Part shown: positions 17,486-25,490 of the stretch, in pieces | How positions within the stretch are numbered: position 1 is the first letter of the stretch | Layout of the letters: each line of letters opens with the position of its first letter | DNA from: Thalassospira indica | Lineage (GTDB): Bacteria > Pseudomonadota > Alphaproteobacteria > Rhodospirillales > Thalassospiraceae | DNA: 64,000 nt | Direction: 5' to 3' | NCBI RefSeq assembly: GCF_003403095.1 | Contig: NZ_CP031555.1 | Span: forward strand, 3,784,001-3,848,000 | Made by a program: the position numbers and the translations under genes | Notes under the pieces: generated by a model | The model's input: the letters and a program-made list of their open reading frames with translations, nothing else | Database searches by the model: none | Told to the model about the DNA's origin: nothing

Positions 17486-17562
17486 CCGAATGGCTATCCC
17501 TGTCTTTTCAAAGACCATAATCTGATTTGATCGTTTCCAAACAGGTTATGGTCGCCATTCGG
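17486..17562. promoter_or_regulatory. Nested inverted repeats in the leader of the barrel/FecR/cyclase module
   Basis: CCGAATGGC (17486-17494) pairs with GCCATTCGG (17554-17562), and GACCATAATCTG (17513-17524) pairs with CAGGTTATGGTC (17542-17553) with one mismatch. The right arms are contiguous and the left arms are separated by 18 bases. Together they could form one long bulged hairpin in the 5' leader of the gene at 17639, or a compound protein-binding site. No match to a riboswitch I know. Confidence 0.5.
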
Positions 17563-17638
17563 GTTTCGTCGCCAAAATTTATGCTGACATTCCGTGCACC
17601 CGATGACGGTCGTGACCTGCCAATGGTAGGAAAGCAGT

Positions 17639-19111
17639 TTGACGACAGGCAGATGGCAGTACGTTACCGCGCTGATTGCAGCGGGTCTAACGTCGCTTGC
17701 AATCGGAACAACCGCGGTAAGCGCACAGCAAAGCATTGATGTGCGCACAGATGAAGCACGCCAGTTTTCCGAAGATTTCGAGCGACTCACCGACGTAACC
17801 GCACGGGCGAACTTTCTGCTGAGCACTGATGATGGCGGTGACATTACCTATGCCGACATCCTTGCAAATCCCGATGACATCGTCCTCAACTTCCGCTGGG
17901 CCAAGGCGCAGCTGGCGCGTGGTGACGTCCGCGGGGCATCCGCAACCCTTGAACGCATTCTTGTTCTGGACCCGGATCTGGCACCGGTGCGGCTTTATTA
18001 CGCGATTGTTCTTTATCGCCTTGATAGCCTAGACGAGGCCCGCAGCCAGTTTGATCGGCTGTTGCAAATGGATATCTCGCCAGATGTCGAAGCCAATATC
18101 CGTCAGTATGTCAGCGCCATCGAGCGCCGCCGCAAGCGCCTGTCACAAAGCCTGACCCTGACACTGGGAAGCCAGATCGATAGCAACCGCAACGCGGCCC
18201 CGAACGACAAGGTCCAGCTTTTGACCGGCACACCGACGACCATCACCGCAAGCGGCGACAAACCCAATAACGACATCGCCTATATCGGGGCGCTTCGCTA
18301 CGACGTCAGCTATGACCTTGGCTATCAGGAAGGCCACGAGGTTTTTGCAAGTTTAACCGGCTATGGCAGTGACCAGGTCCAGCTTGACGCGCTGGACCTT
18401 GGATCCTTTTCGGCTGAAATCGGCACACATATTCGCGGCGGATACTGGATGCTGACCCCGACACTCAGCCAGACCGCGCAGTCGCTTTCGCGCGAAAAGT
18501 ACCTGACCGCCAGGACCGGCCGTCTGCGGCTGGATTGGAACGTGCGCCCGTTCTTTAACCTCAACGGTGATATCAGCTATTCTGACGAGCGATACCACAA
18601 CACATCTGAATCCAGTGCGCTTCGCCTGCATTCGGGGCAGCGCTATGGCGCACGGATCGGCGGCAACTACAATTGGTCGCCAAATCATCGTACGACGGTG
18701 AATTTTGCGGCCGGGATGAAGGATGCCGCCAGAAACTATTATAGTTACAATAGCTTGAGCGGCGAGCTGATCCATGCTTATCTGTTTGGCGGGGGAAGTT
18801 ACATCAGCGGAAGTATTCGCTATGGCATGGACCAGTACCGGGATCCGGATTTTCTGACGACCGGCAATTCGCCGCAACATCGCACGGATCGCAGTACTCG
18901 GACCCGCCTGACATACGGTGCACCGCTTTCGACGATCTTGCCGACCGACTTGTTTGGGGATAGCAAAACGGCAAATCAGATACTTGGCTTTCTGGCACCG
19001 ATCAACTGGTCGGTCACCGGTGAGTATCTGAACACAAAATCAAACATTCCCAACTACGAATACCATAACGCACGTGCACAGGTATTTCTGACTCGCCGCT
19101 GGGAGTTCTAG
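17639..19111 (+). CDS. Slam-like outer-membrane protein: TPR domain plus C-terminal beta barrel
   Basis: A 490-residue exported protein. TTG at 17639 follows AGGA and starts a signal peptide (hydrophobic core, TTAVSAQQ). Residues about 75-165 form two or three TPR-like helix pairs (LNFRWAKAQLARGDVRGASATLERIL, APVRLYYAIVLYRLDSLDEARSQF). From about 180 the protein turns into alternating aromatic strands and ends in RRWEF, with a terminal Phe as in outer-membrane barrels. This plan and length fit DUF560/Slam, which moves surface proteins across the outer membrane. The stop overlaps the next gene, whose FecR-type product is the obvious candidate partner. Slam activity itself is inferred. Confidence 0.75.
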   Translation: MTTGRWQYVTALIAAGLTSLAIGTTAVSAQQSIDVRTDEARQFSEDFERLTDVTARANFLLSTDDGGDITYADILANPDDIVLNFRWAKAQLARGDVRGASATLERILVLDPDLAPVRLYYAIVLYRLDSLDEARSQFDRLLQMDISPDVEANIRQYVSAIERRRKRLSQSLTLTLGSQIDSNRNAAPNDKVQLLTGTPTTITASGDKPNNDIAYIGALRYDVSYDLGYQEGHEVFASLTGYGSDQVQLDALDLGSFSAEIGTHIRGGYWMLTPTLSQTAQSLSREKYLTARTGRLRLDWNVRPFFNLNGDISYSDERYHNTSESSALRLHSGQRYGARIGGNYNWSPNHRTTVNFAAGMKDAARNYYSYNSLSGELIHAYLFGGGSYISGSIRYGMDQYRDPDFLTTGNSPQHRTDRSTRTRLTYGAPLSTILPTDLFGDSKTANQILGFLAPINWSVTGEYLNTKSNIPNYEYHNARAQVFLTRRWEF

Positions 19112-20550
19112 TGATGCAAATGGCCAAATATTCGCCCCTGAAATCGACTGCAACAATCTGTCGACTTGCTGGCGCAACGTTGCTTTGCGCACCTTTGATT
19201 GCCGCAACAGTCTTTATGGCGCCAAAACCCGCCAGTGCAGAACTTGAAGCCGAAATGGCGGGCGTCTCGGCCGCTGTAACCGGCGAAATCACACTTTCCA
19301 AAGTCACCGGCGAAGTCGGCATTCTGGTCGAAAGCGGCATGCCGGTCTATCTGGGGGATCGGATCGTCACGTCAGCCAACTCGGGCATGCAGGTGCTGTT
19401 GCTTGACGAGACAGTCTTTACCATCGGCCCGAACAGCGATGTTGCAATTGACGAGTTCGTTTATGACCCGGCCACTGGCGACGGACGCATTGTCGCCGAT
19501 ATGGCCAAGGGCGTGATGCGCTTTGTCACCGGCAAAATCCCGCTCAACAATCCATCAAGCATGGATGTGAACCTGCCAGTTGGATCGATTGGTATTCGCG
19601 GCACCATTGGCCTGATCCGCTCCATGACCGCCGAACAGGCAAACGAGATCGTACCGGGCAGTTTTGATACCACCGACGCAAACACTGCAAACCAGCTGGT
19701 TTTCATGGCAGTAAACCAAGGACCCGGCCTGTCGCGCAATGACACGACGTCACGGCCCGGCGCCTTTGCCGCCTTTAACCAGAATGGCGGCTCACAAAGT
19801 GTGACCGGCGAAAACTTCGGTGTCTTTGTCTCAGACAGCAACGTCACCACGCCCACACGTTTCCCGACCAGTGCCGCAACTTTTGATTTTTCGGCAAACG
19901 TTGTCCGCACCGCATCACTTGGTGGTGGCTCGGATTCCGGGTCAGGTGCAAGCTCGACCTCATCCACCACACAGCAGCCTGTTGTCACCAGCCAGCAAAC
20001 CGGACAGGCCCAAAACCAGACCGGCGCAACCAGCGCGCAGGCCGTTGACGTCGCCATGGCGCAAATTGGAACAGTCAACAGCGCCGCAAACGTCGCTGAA
20101 ACCACGACCATCCTGAACAACAATACGCAAAGCGCTTCATCAAGTTCTTCGGGACCATTTACCTATGACGGGCTTCGTCAGGTAACGAGTGGTAGCGCAA
20201 CGACTGGTACGATCAACGTTGATGGCGCTAATGTGGATTACAGCTTCGTCTCGACCGTGGACTACGCAAATCACAAGATTACTGTCTACTTTTCGAACAT
20301 TCAAATAAACGATACAGGCCCGTTGGGTTCAGCTGACATCGGTGACGTGAACAGCGCGCCAACCTTAGTTGACTATCTCAACAAGTCAGGAACCGTAGAG
20401 TTTACAAGCGGTGATTTTTCGTATGATGCTAACTGTCAAAATATGGGATGCAACGCGACGGCAAAGTTTAAAGATGCCCATAACGTAGAGTTTAATGTGT
20501 CGACTACCAACCATACTGAAGGCACCGACGGCAGCGCAACGCTTGAATAG
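19111..20550 (+). CDS. Exported FecR-domain protein with low-complexity linker and beta-rich C-terminal domain
   Basis: About 479 residues. The start is GTG at 19111 or ATG at 19114, overlapping the previous stop. A signal peptide ends near KPASAELE and has no convincing lipobox. Residues about 50-170 form a FecR domain (VGILVESGMPVYLGDRIVTS, DETVFTIGPNSDVAIDEFVY, LPVGSIGIRGTIG). A Ser/Thr/Gln-rich linker follows (around 270-345). The last 130 residues are beta-rich with a CQNMGC pair. The DNA of this last part is visibly poorer in GC than the FecR part. Position between a Slam-like barrel and a CHASE2 cyclase suggests a surface or periplasmic sensor or adhesin. The C-terminal domain could resemble a TbpB-type small barrel, which is untested. 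Confidence 0.75.
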   Translation: MMQMAKYSPLKSTATICRLAGATLLCAPLIAATVFMAPKPASAELEAEMAGVSAAVTGEITLSKVTGEVGILVESGMPVYLGDRIVTSANSGMQVLLLDETVFTIGPNSDVAIDEFVYDPATGDGRIVADMAKGVMRFVTGKIPLNNPSSMDVNLPVGSIGIRGTIGLIRSMTAEQANEIVPGSFDTTDANTANQLVFMAVNQGPGLSRNDTTSRPGAFAAFNQNGGSQSVTGENFGVFVSDSNVTTPTRFPTSAATFDFSANVVRTASLGGGSDSGSGASSTSSTTQQPVVTSQQTGQAQNQTGATSAQAVDVAMAQIGTVNSAANVAETTTILNNNTQSASSSSSGPFTYDGLRQVTSGSATTGTINVDGANVDYSFVSTVDYANHKITVYFSNIQINDTGPLGSADIGDVNSAPTLVDYLNKSGTVEFTSGDFSYDANCQNMGCNATAKFKDAHNVEFNVSTTNHTEGTDGSATLE

Positions 20551-20575
20551 TTTTGTACGGCAGACGGAAGTCTGA

Positions 20576-22864
20576 ATGGTCAAGCACCTCAGCAAACCCG
20601 TTCTTTTGACCGGGCTGCAATACACCGCTCCGCTGGCCATATTGTTCACCTGCATCGTTTTGCGTTGGCAGAATGTACCGGTGATTGATCAGCTGCGTTT
20701 AACGGTTTTCGATTTTTATCAACAAATTGCACCGCGCGCTTATGAAGATGTCGGGGTTCGGATTGTCGATATTGATGAGCGCAGCTTGGCAAGCGAGGGC
20801 CAATGGCCATGGCCGCGCACCAAGCTTTCGGAATTGCTTTATCGCCTGCGCGCCAATGGGGCGCTTGTCGTTGGCTTTGATATGGTTTTTGCCGAGCCTG
20901 ATCGTACATCGCCATCACGCGTGATCGACGATTGGCCGCAAAGCACCGAACGTGATCGTATTGCGGAAATGGCAAAGGCCTTGCCAGATCACGATCAGCT
21001 ATTTGCCCAATTCATCAAGGGTACAGGCAACGTGGTCACCGCGGTTCAGCTCCGCAATGGCGAGTTTGATGCCCTTCCCCGCCAGGTCGGGAACTTCAGT
21101 GCAGCCGGCGAAGCAGGTCGCACGCTTTCGGATTTCGTTCCGGTCTTGCCAAGTGCAGCCAGAAACCTTGATATTATCGAGGCGGCAGCGACCGGCAATG
21201 CGCTGGTCAACGTCTCGCCGGGTCAGGACGGGATTGTACGCCGTGTGCCTTTGATGGCCGCCATCGATCATGAACAGCCAGGCATTGGCAAGCCGGTCTA
21301 TCCGACGCTCAGCCTTGAGATGTTGCGCGTTTTACAGAATGCCCCCAAGACCATGCTGGTACGGATGTCCGGGGCGAGCGGCAGTACGCGCTGGACCAAC
21401 GCGGAAGGCATTGCGTCCGTTCGTGTTGGCGCCCTGACCATCCCGACGGATCGCGCCGGGTATATGTGGGTGCATTTTACCGGCCATCAGAAAGACCGAT
21501 ATCTTTCGGCGACAGATATCCTCAACGGATCAATCGGAACCGACATCCTGCAAAATAAAATGGTCCTGCTGGGGACGAGTGCGGCCGGGTTGCTTGATTT
21601 GCGCTCCACCCCGCTTGATCGCGTGATCCCGGGGGTCGAAGTCCATGCCGAGATGCTTGAACAGATGCTGATTGAACATTTCCTGACCCGTCCCTATTGG
21701 GCGGCGGAAGTCGAAATGCTGGTCCTTCTGATCATCGGCATGTTCTTCATTCTGGCAGTCCCACGGCTTGGTGCGGTGTGGCCGGCGGTGATTGGTCTGG
21801 CGATTGCCACCAGCGCAATTGGCATTTCCTGGTGGGCCTACTCACATAAACTCGTCCTTATCGATCCGCTCTATCCGATTGTCGGTTTGGCAGCCGTCTA
21901 TCTTGCAACCAGTTCGCTTGGTTTCATGCGGACCGAGGGCGAACGCCGTAAGGTGCGCGCAGCCTTTGCCAACTATCTGTCACCGGCATTGGTGGCGCAA
22001 CTGGCCGAACATCCCGAACGTCTGAAACTGGGCGGCGAAACCCGTGACATGACCCTGATGTTCTGTGATGTCCGCGGATTTACCGCCATATCCGAAGGTT
22101 TCAAATCCAATCCGCAAGGCCTGACACGCCTGATCAACCGGCTTCTCACACCACTAACGGACTGCATCCTGAACCGTGAGGGCACGATTGATAAATATAT
22201 GGGCGACTGCATTATGGCGTTCTGGAACGCGCCGCTGGATGTTGAAAACCATGCCCATAATGCCTGTGACAGCGCGCTTGCGATGCGACATGCGCTTGAA
22301 AAGCTCAATGACGAACGCAAACAGGAAGCAGAACAGGCCAATGAAGCCTTCCTGCCGCTTAATGTTGGCATAGGGATCAATTGCGGTGATTGTCTTGTCG
22401 GCAATATGGGATCGGATCAGCGCTTTGATTATTCGGTGCTGGGCGATGCGGTCAACCTCGCTTCCCGGCTCGAGGGACAATCAAAGAACTATGGCGTCAA
22501 TGTCGTGCTGGGCGAGGATGTTGCCACACGGGTTGATGATGATTTCGCACTGATCGAACTCGATTTGATCACCGTTAAGGGCAAAAGCGAAGCGCTGCAT
22601 ATCTTTACCCTGCTGGGCGATAAGGACATGGCGGCATCAGCGCAGTTCAAAAACTTCGCCGATCTGCACGCGGCCATGCTTTCGGCCTATCGCGCCCGAA
22701 ACTGGGATGAGGCCGAAAATTTGATCGCAGAATGCCAGCAGGCATCAAGCGATTTTGCGAAGCTTGGCGACCTTTATGATCTTTACGCCAGCCGCATTGC
22801 TCTGTTCAGAGAAACGCCGCCACCAGCCGATTGGGATGGCGTGTTTGTCGCCACCAGCAAATAG
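20576..22864 (+). CDS. CHASE2-domain adenylate cyclase
   Basis: A 762-residue membrane sensor enzyme. One membrane helix near the N-terminus leads into an extracytoplasmic CHASE2 domain (about 45-380; VRIVDIDERSLASEGQWPWPRTKL is typical). Three helices follow (about 385-450), then a class III cyclase domain (about 480-690). Both metal-binding aspartates are present (LMFCDVRGFT and DKYMGDCIMAFWNAP), as are the purine-selecting Lys in that second motif and the Asp in RFDYSVLGDAVNLASRLEG. This pattern predicts ATP as substrate and cAMP as product. It follows the FecR gene by 25 bases, so the trio is probably one operon that links an envelope signal to cAMP. Confidence 0.9.
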   Translation: MVKHLSKPVLLTGLQYTAPLAILFTCIVLRWQNVPVIDQLRLTVFDFYQQIAPRAYEDVGVRIVDIDERSLASEGQWPWPRTKLSELLYRLRANGALVVGFDMVFAEPDRTSPSRVIDDWPQSTERDRIAEMAKALPDHDQLFAQFIKGTGNVVTAVQLRNGEFDALPRQVGNFSAAGEAGRTLSDFVPVLPSAARNLDIIEAAATGNALVNVSPGQDGIVRRVPLMAAIDHEQPGIGKPVYPTLSLEMLRVLQNAPKTMLVRMSGASGSTRWTNAEGIASVRVGALTIPTDRAGYMWVHFTGHQKDRYLSATDILNGSIGTDILQNKMVLLGTSAAGLLDLRSTPLDRVIPGVEVHAEMLEQMLIEHFLTRPYWAAEVEMLVLLIIGMFFILAVPRLGAVWPAVIGLAIATSAIGISWWAYSHKLVLIDPLYPIVGLAAVYLATSSLGFMRTEGERRKVRAAFANYLSPALVAQLAEHPERLKLGGETRDMTLMFCDVRGFTAISEGFKSNPQGLTRLINRLLTPLTDCILNREGTIDKYMGDCIMAFWNAPLDVENHAHNACDSALAMRHALEKLNDERKQEAEQANEAFLPLNVGIGINCGDCLVGNMGSDQRFDYSVLGDAVNLASRLEGQSKNYGVNVVLGEDVATRVDDDFALIELDLITVKGKSEALHIFTLLGDKDMAASAQFKNFADLHAAMLSAYRARNWDEAENLIAECQQASSDFAKLGDLYDLYASRIALFRETPPPADWDGVFVATSK

Positions 22865-22967
22865 CTGACTTGCCAAGCACGCAAAATCCAAACAATCTTG
22901 GCCAACCACCAAACAGCATTAACTTGCCGAACTGTGCGCCTTTTTACGTCATCCCTTTGAGGCCCCA

Positions 22968-23990
22968 ATGAATTTTTCATCAGACAATGTCACCCCGATC
23001 TGCCCGGAAATACTTGCGGCCATCGCCGCCGAAAGCGATGCCAGCGCCCTGCCCTATGGCGCGGATGACAAAAGCCAAAAGCTTGATGCCGCTTTTTCAG
23101 AATTGTTCGGGCGTGATGTATCCGTAGTGCCGGTTGCAACCGGAACGGCGGCCAACGTCATCGGGCTTTCGGGGCTGGTGTCGCCGTTTGGCGGCGTGGT
23201 CTGTCATCACCACGCCCATATCAATGTCACGGAATCCACCGGTGTTGCCTTTTACGGCGGCGGGGCAAAGTTGCTGGGGATTGACGGGCCGTCGGCAAAG
23301 ATCGAAGCCGACGCACTGGATGCCTATTTGACCAACCATGTTTCAAACGGCATGCATTCAGTTGATCCGGAATGTGTTGCGATCACGCAAAGTACCGAGT
23401 TCGGAACCGTCTATTGCGTTGATGAAATTCAGGCGATTGGGTCGGTTTGCCAAAAACACGATATGCGGCTTTTCATGGATGGGGCGCGCTTTGCCAATGC
23501 GGTTGCCGCCCTTGATTGCCACCCATCTGAAATCACATGGAAAGCGGGTGTTGATGTCCTGAGCTTTGGCGCCACCAAGAACGGTGCGTTGGCTGTTGAT
23601 GCGATCATATTGTTTGATCCGGAACTCCGGCGCAAAACGGAACTGAACCGCAAGCGAGGTGGTCATCTGTTTTCCAAGCATCGCTATCTTGCTGCACAGC
23701 TTCTGGCCTATCTTGAAGATGACCTGTGGCTGCGCAATGCCCGTCATGCCAACGCGGCAGCAACGGCACTCGCCAAATCGCTTTCAAGCATGGGCGCAAC
23801 GCCCGCCTTTGCCCCCCAGGGGAATGAGTTGTTCATTCACATGACCAATGCGTTGGCAGAAAAGCTCCGCGAGGCGCGTATTGTATTCCGCCCCTGGCCG
23901 TCGCTTGGTCCGGATGCCTATCGATTTGTCTGTGCCTGGAACAGTCCGATCGAGATGATCGAAGCCTTACCGGAAACCGTTGGTCAATAG
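22968..23990 (+). CDS. ltaE: Low-specificity L-threonine aldolase, copy 1
   Basis: A PLP enzyme of 340 residues that cleaves threonine or allo-threonine to glycine and acetaldehyde. It shows FSSDNVTPICPEIL at the start, the ATGTAANVIGLS cofactor loop, LFMDGARFANAVA, and the Schiff-base lysine in SFGATKNGALAVDAI. GAGG precedes the ATG. Copy 2 begins 75 bases after its stop, and the two proteins align almost end to end. Confidence 0.92.
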   Translation: MNFSSDNVTPICPEILAAIAAESDASALPYGADDKSQKLDAAFSELFGRDVSVVPVATGTAANVIGLSGLVSPFGGVVCHHHAHINVTESTGVAFYGGGAKLLGIDGPSAKIEADALDAYLTNHVSNGMHSVDPECVAITQSTEFGTVYCVDEIQAIGSVCQKHDMRLFMDGARFANAVAALDCHPSEITWKAGVDVLSFGATKNGALAVDAIILFDPELRRKTELNRKRGGHLFSKHRYLAAQLLAYLEDDLWLRNARHANAAATALAKSLSSMGATPAFAPQGNELFIHMTNALAEKLREARIVFRPWPSLGPDAYRFVCAWNSPIEMIEALPETVGQ

Positions 23991-24064
23991 CGCAGCCTTG
24001 CCATGCCGCGAAGTTGCATGTGATATCACCGCCCCAATGCCACCAAAAAACGACGAGATTTAAG

Positions 24065-25084
24065 ATGAATTTTGCCTCGGACAATGTATCGCCCTTTTGC
24101 CCGGAAATTCTGGAAGCCCTGACAAAGGACGCGTCTGTCAATGCGCCGGCCTATGGCGGCGACGCGCTCAGTCAGCAACTCGATGCTGCCTTTTCCGAAC
24201 TGTTTGACAAGGAAGTTGCCGTCATTCCGGTTACAACCGGTACTGCGGCAAACTGCATCAGCTTATCTGAGCTTGTTTCGCCCTATGGCGGGGTGGTTTG
24301 CCACCACGAAGCCCACATCAACGAGGATGAAAGCACCGGCGTTGCCTTCTTCACGGGCGGCGCGAAGCTTTTGCCGATGGATGGCCCGGCAGCAAAGCTT
24401 GAAGCAGATGGCCTTGATGGCTTTGTCAGCGGTCTGGTTGATCGCGGTGTGCATTCGGTGTCGCCTGAATGTGTGGCGATCACACAGGCGACCGAACTTG
24501 GTTCGGTTTACAAGGTCGATGAGGTCAAGGCGATTGGCGAGGTCTGCCGCAAGCATGACATGCGCCTGTTTATGGACGGGGCGCGTTTTGCCAACGCGAT
24601 GGCACATCTCAAATGCCATCCGGCCGATGTCACCTGGAAGGCCGGCGTCGACGCCATCAGCTTTGGCGCGACCAAAAATGGTGCCATGGCGGTTGATGCC
24701 ATTGTTCTTTTTGACACCAGCCTGAAACCCCGGATCGAGCAGGCGCGCAAACGCAGTGGCCATCTGCATTCCAAGCACCGCTACCTGGCGACCCAGCTTC
24801 TGGCCTATATCAAGGATGATGTCTGGCTGAAAAATGCCGGCCATGCCAACGCAGCAGCGCAGGCCCTTGCCGACGTCCTGATCAAACAGGGCGCGTCACT
24901 TACGCATGCGGCAGAGGGCAATGAGCTGTTTGTCAAAATGTCCCCGGATCTTGCCGGAAAATTGCGTGATGCCGGCCTGATGTTCCACGGCTGGCCATCG
25001 CTTGGCGCGGATGTTTATCGATTTGTTGCGGCGTGGAACGCGGATATCGTGCAAATCACCAAACTCAATACCACTCTAGGGTAG
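24065..25084 (+). CDS. Low-specificity L-threonine aldolase, copy 2 (tandem paralogue)
   Basis: A 339-residue paralogue of the preceding gene. It keeps the same motifs: FASDNVSPFCPEIL, TTGTAANCISLSELV, LFMDGARFANAMA and the lysine in SFGATKNGAMAVDAI. Long identical stretches (for example KHDMRLFMDGARFAN) and equal length show a tandem duplication, yet many surface positions differ, so it is not recent. ATG at 24065 matches the start of copy 1; the open extension to 24014 is not conserved. Divergent stereo- or substrate preference is possible but cannot be read from sequence. Confidence 0.92.
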   Translation: MNFASDNVSPFCPEILEALTKDASVNAPAYGGDALSQQLDAAFSELFDKEVAVIPVTTGTAANCISLSELVSPYGGVVCHHEAHINEDESTGVAFFTGGAKLLPMDGPAAKLEADGLDGFVSGLVDRGVHSVSPECVAITQATELGSVYKVDEVKAIGEVCRKHDMRLFMDGARFANAMAHLKCHPADVTWKAGVDAISFGATKNGAMAVDAIVLFDTSLKPRIEQARKRSGHLHSKHRYLATQLLAYIKDDVWLKNAGHANAAAQALADVLIKQGASLTHAAEGNELFVKMSPDLAGKLRDAGLMFHGWPSLGADVYRFVAAWNADIVQITKLNTTLG

Positions 25085-25490
25085 AAATTGAGGCTAAAAG
25101 GCCGCGTGAAATCAAACGAATCATTATGATTCAATAAGATATGAATCGTTTAAAAGCACATTTTAAACACGTGATTTACCGATTTTACCCGCCGAGCCTT
25201 GAAAAAAATGCACTGCTGCAATGATGAAACCGGACAGTGAATTTCATAAAAATAACAAATACTTGACTTAAATTCATCATTCGAACCTGCGGCCGCACTA
25301 CGTAAAATCCCGCAGGAACCGTTGACGATACGCAGAAACCCTGATTACTTTCCCTCGTCGATTGCCAACATTCATACCTGTTGGATCGGGTAAACCTCGT
25401 CCGTTGCAAAATATGCTGTCAAACGTGACCGGATCAAATGTCACGCGGACAGCATTGATTTGCTCGGACCAGCCTTGAGGGAGGCATTTA
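25085..25490. other. Intergenic region upstream of the dipeptide importer, with one dyad
   Basis: About 405 bases with no convincing gene. The first 200 bases are AT-rich. GAATCAT-T-ATGATTC forms a dyad at 25118-25132, and a related arm ATGAATCG recurs at 25141-25148. A TTGACT occurs further on, without a good -10 at the right spacing. The last 60 bases lead to a strong GGGAGG ribosome site for the binding protein. It probably holds the promoter and regulator site of the importer. Confidence 0.5.
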
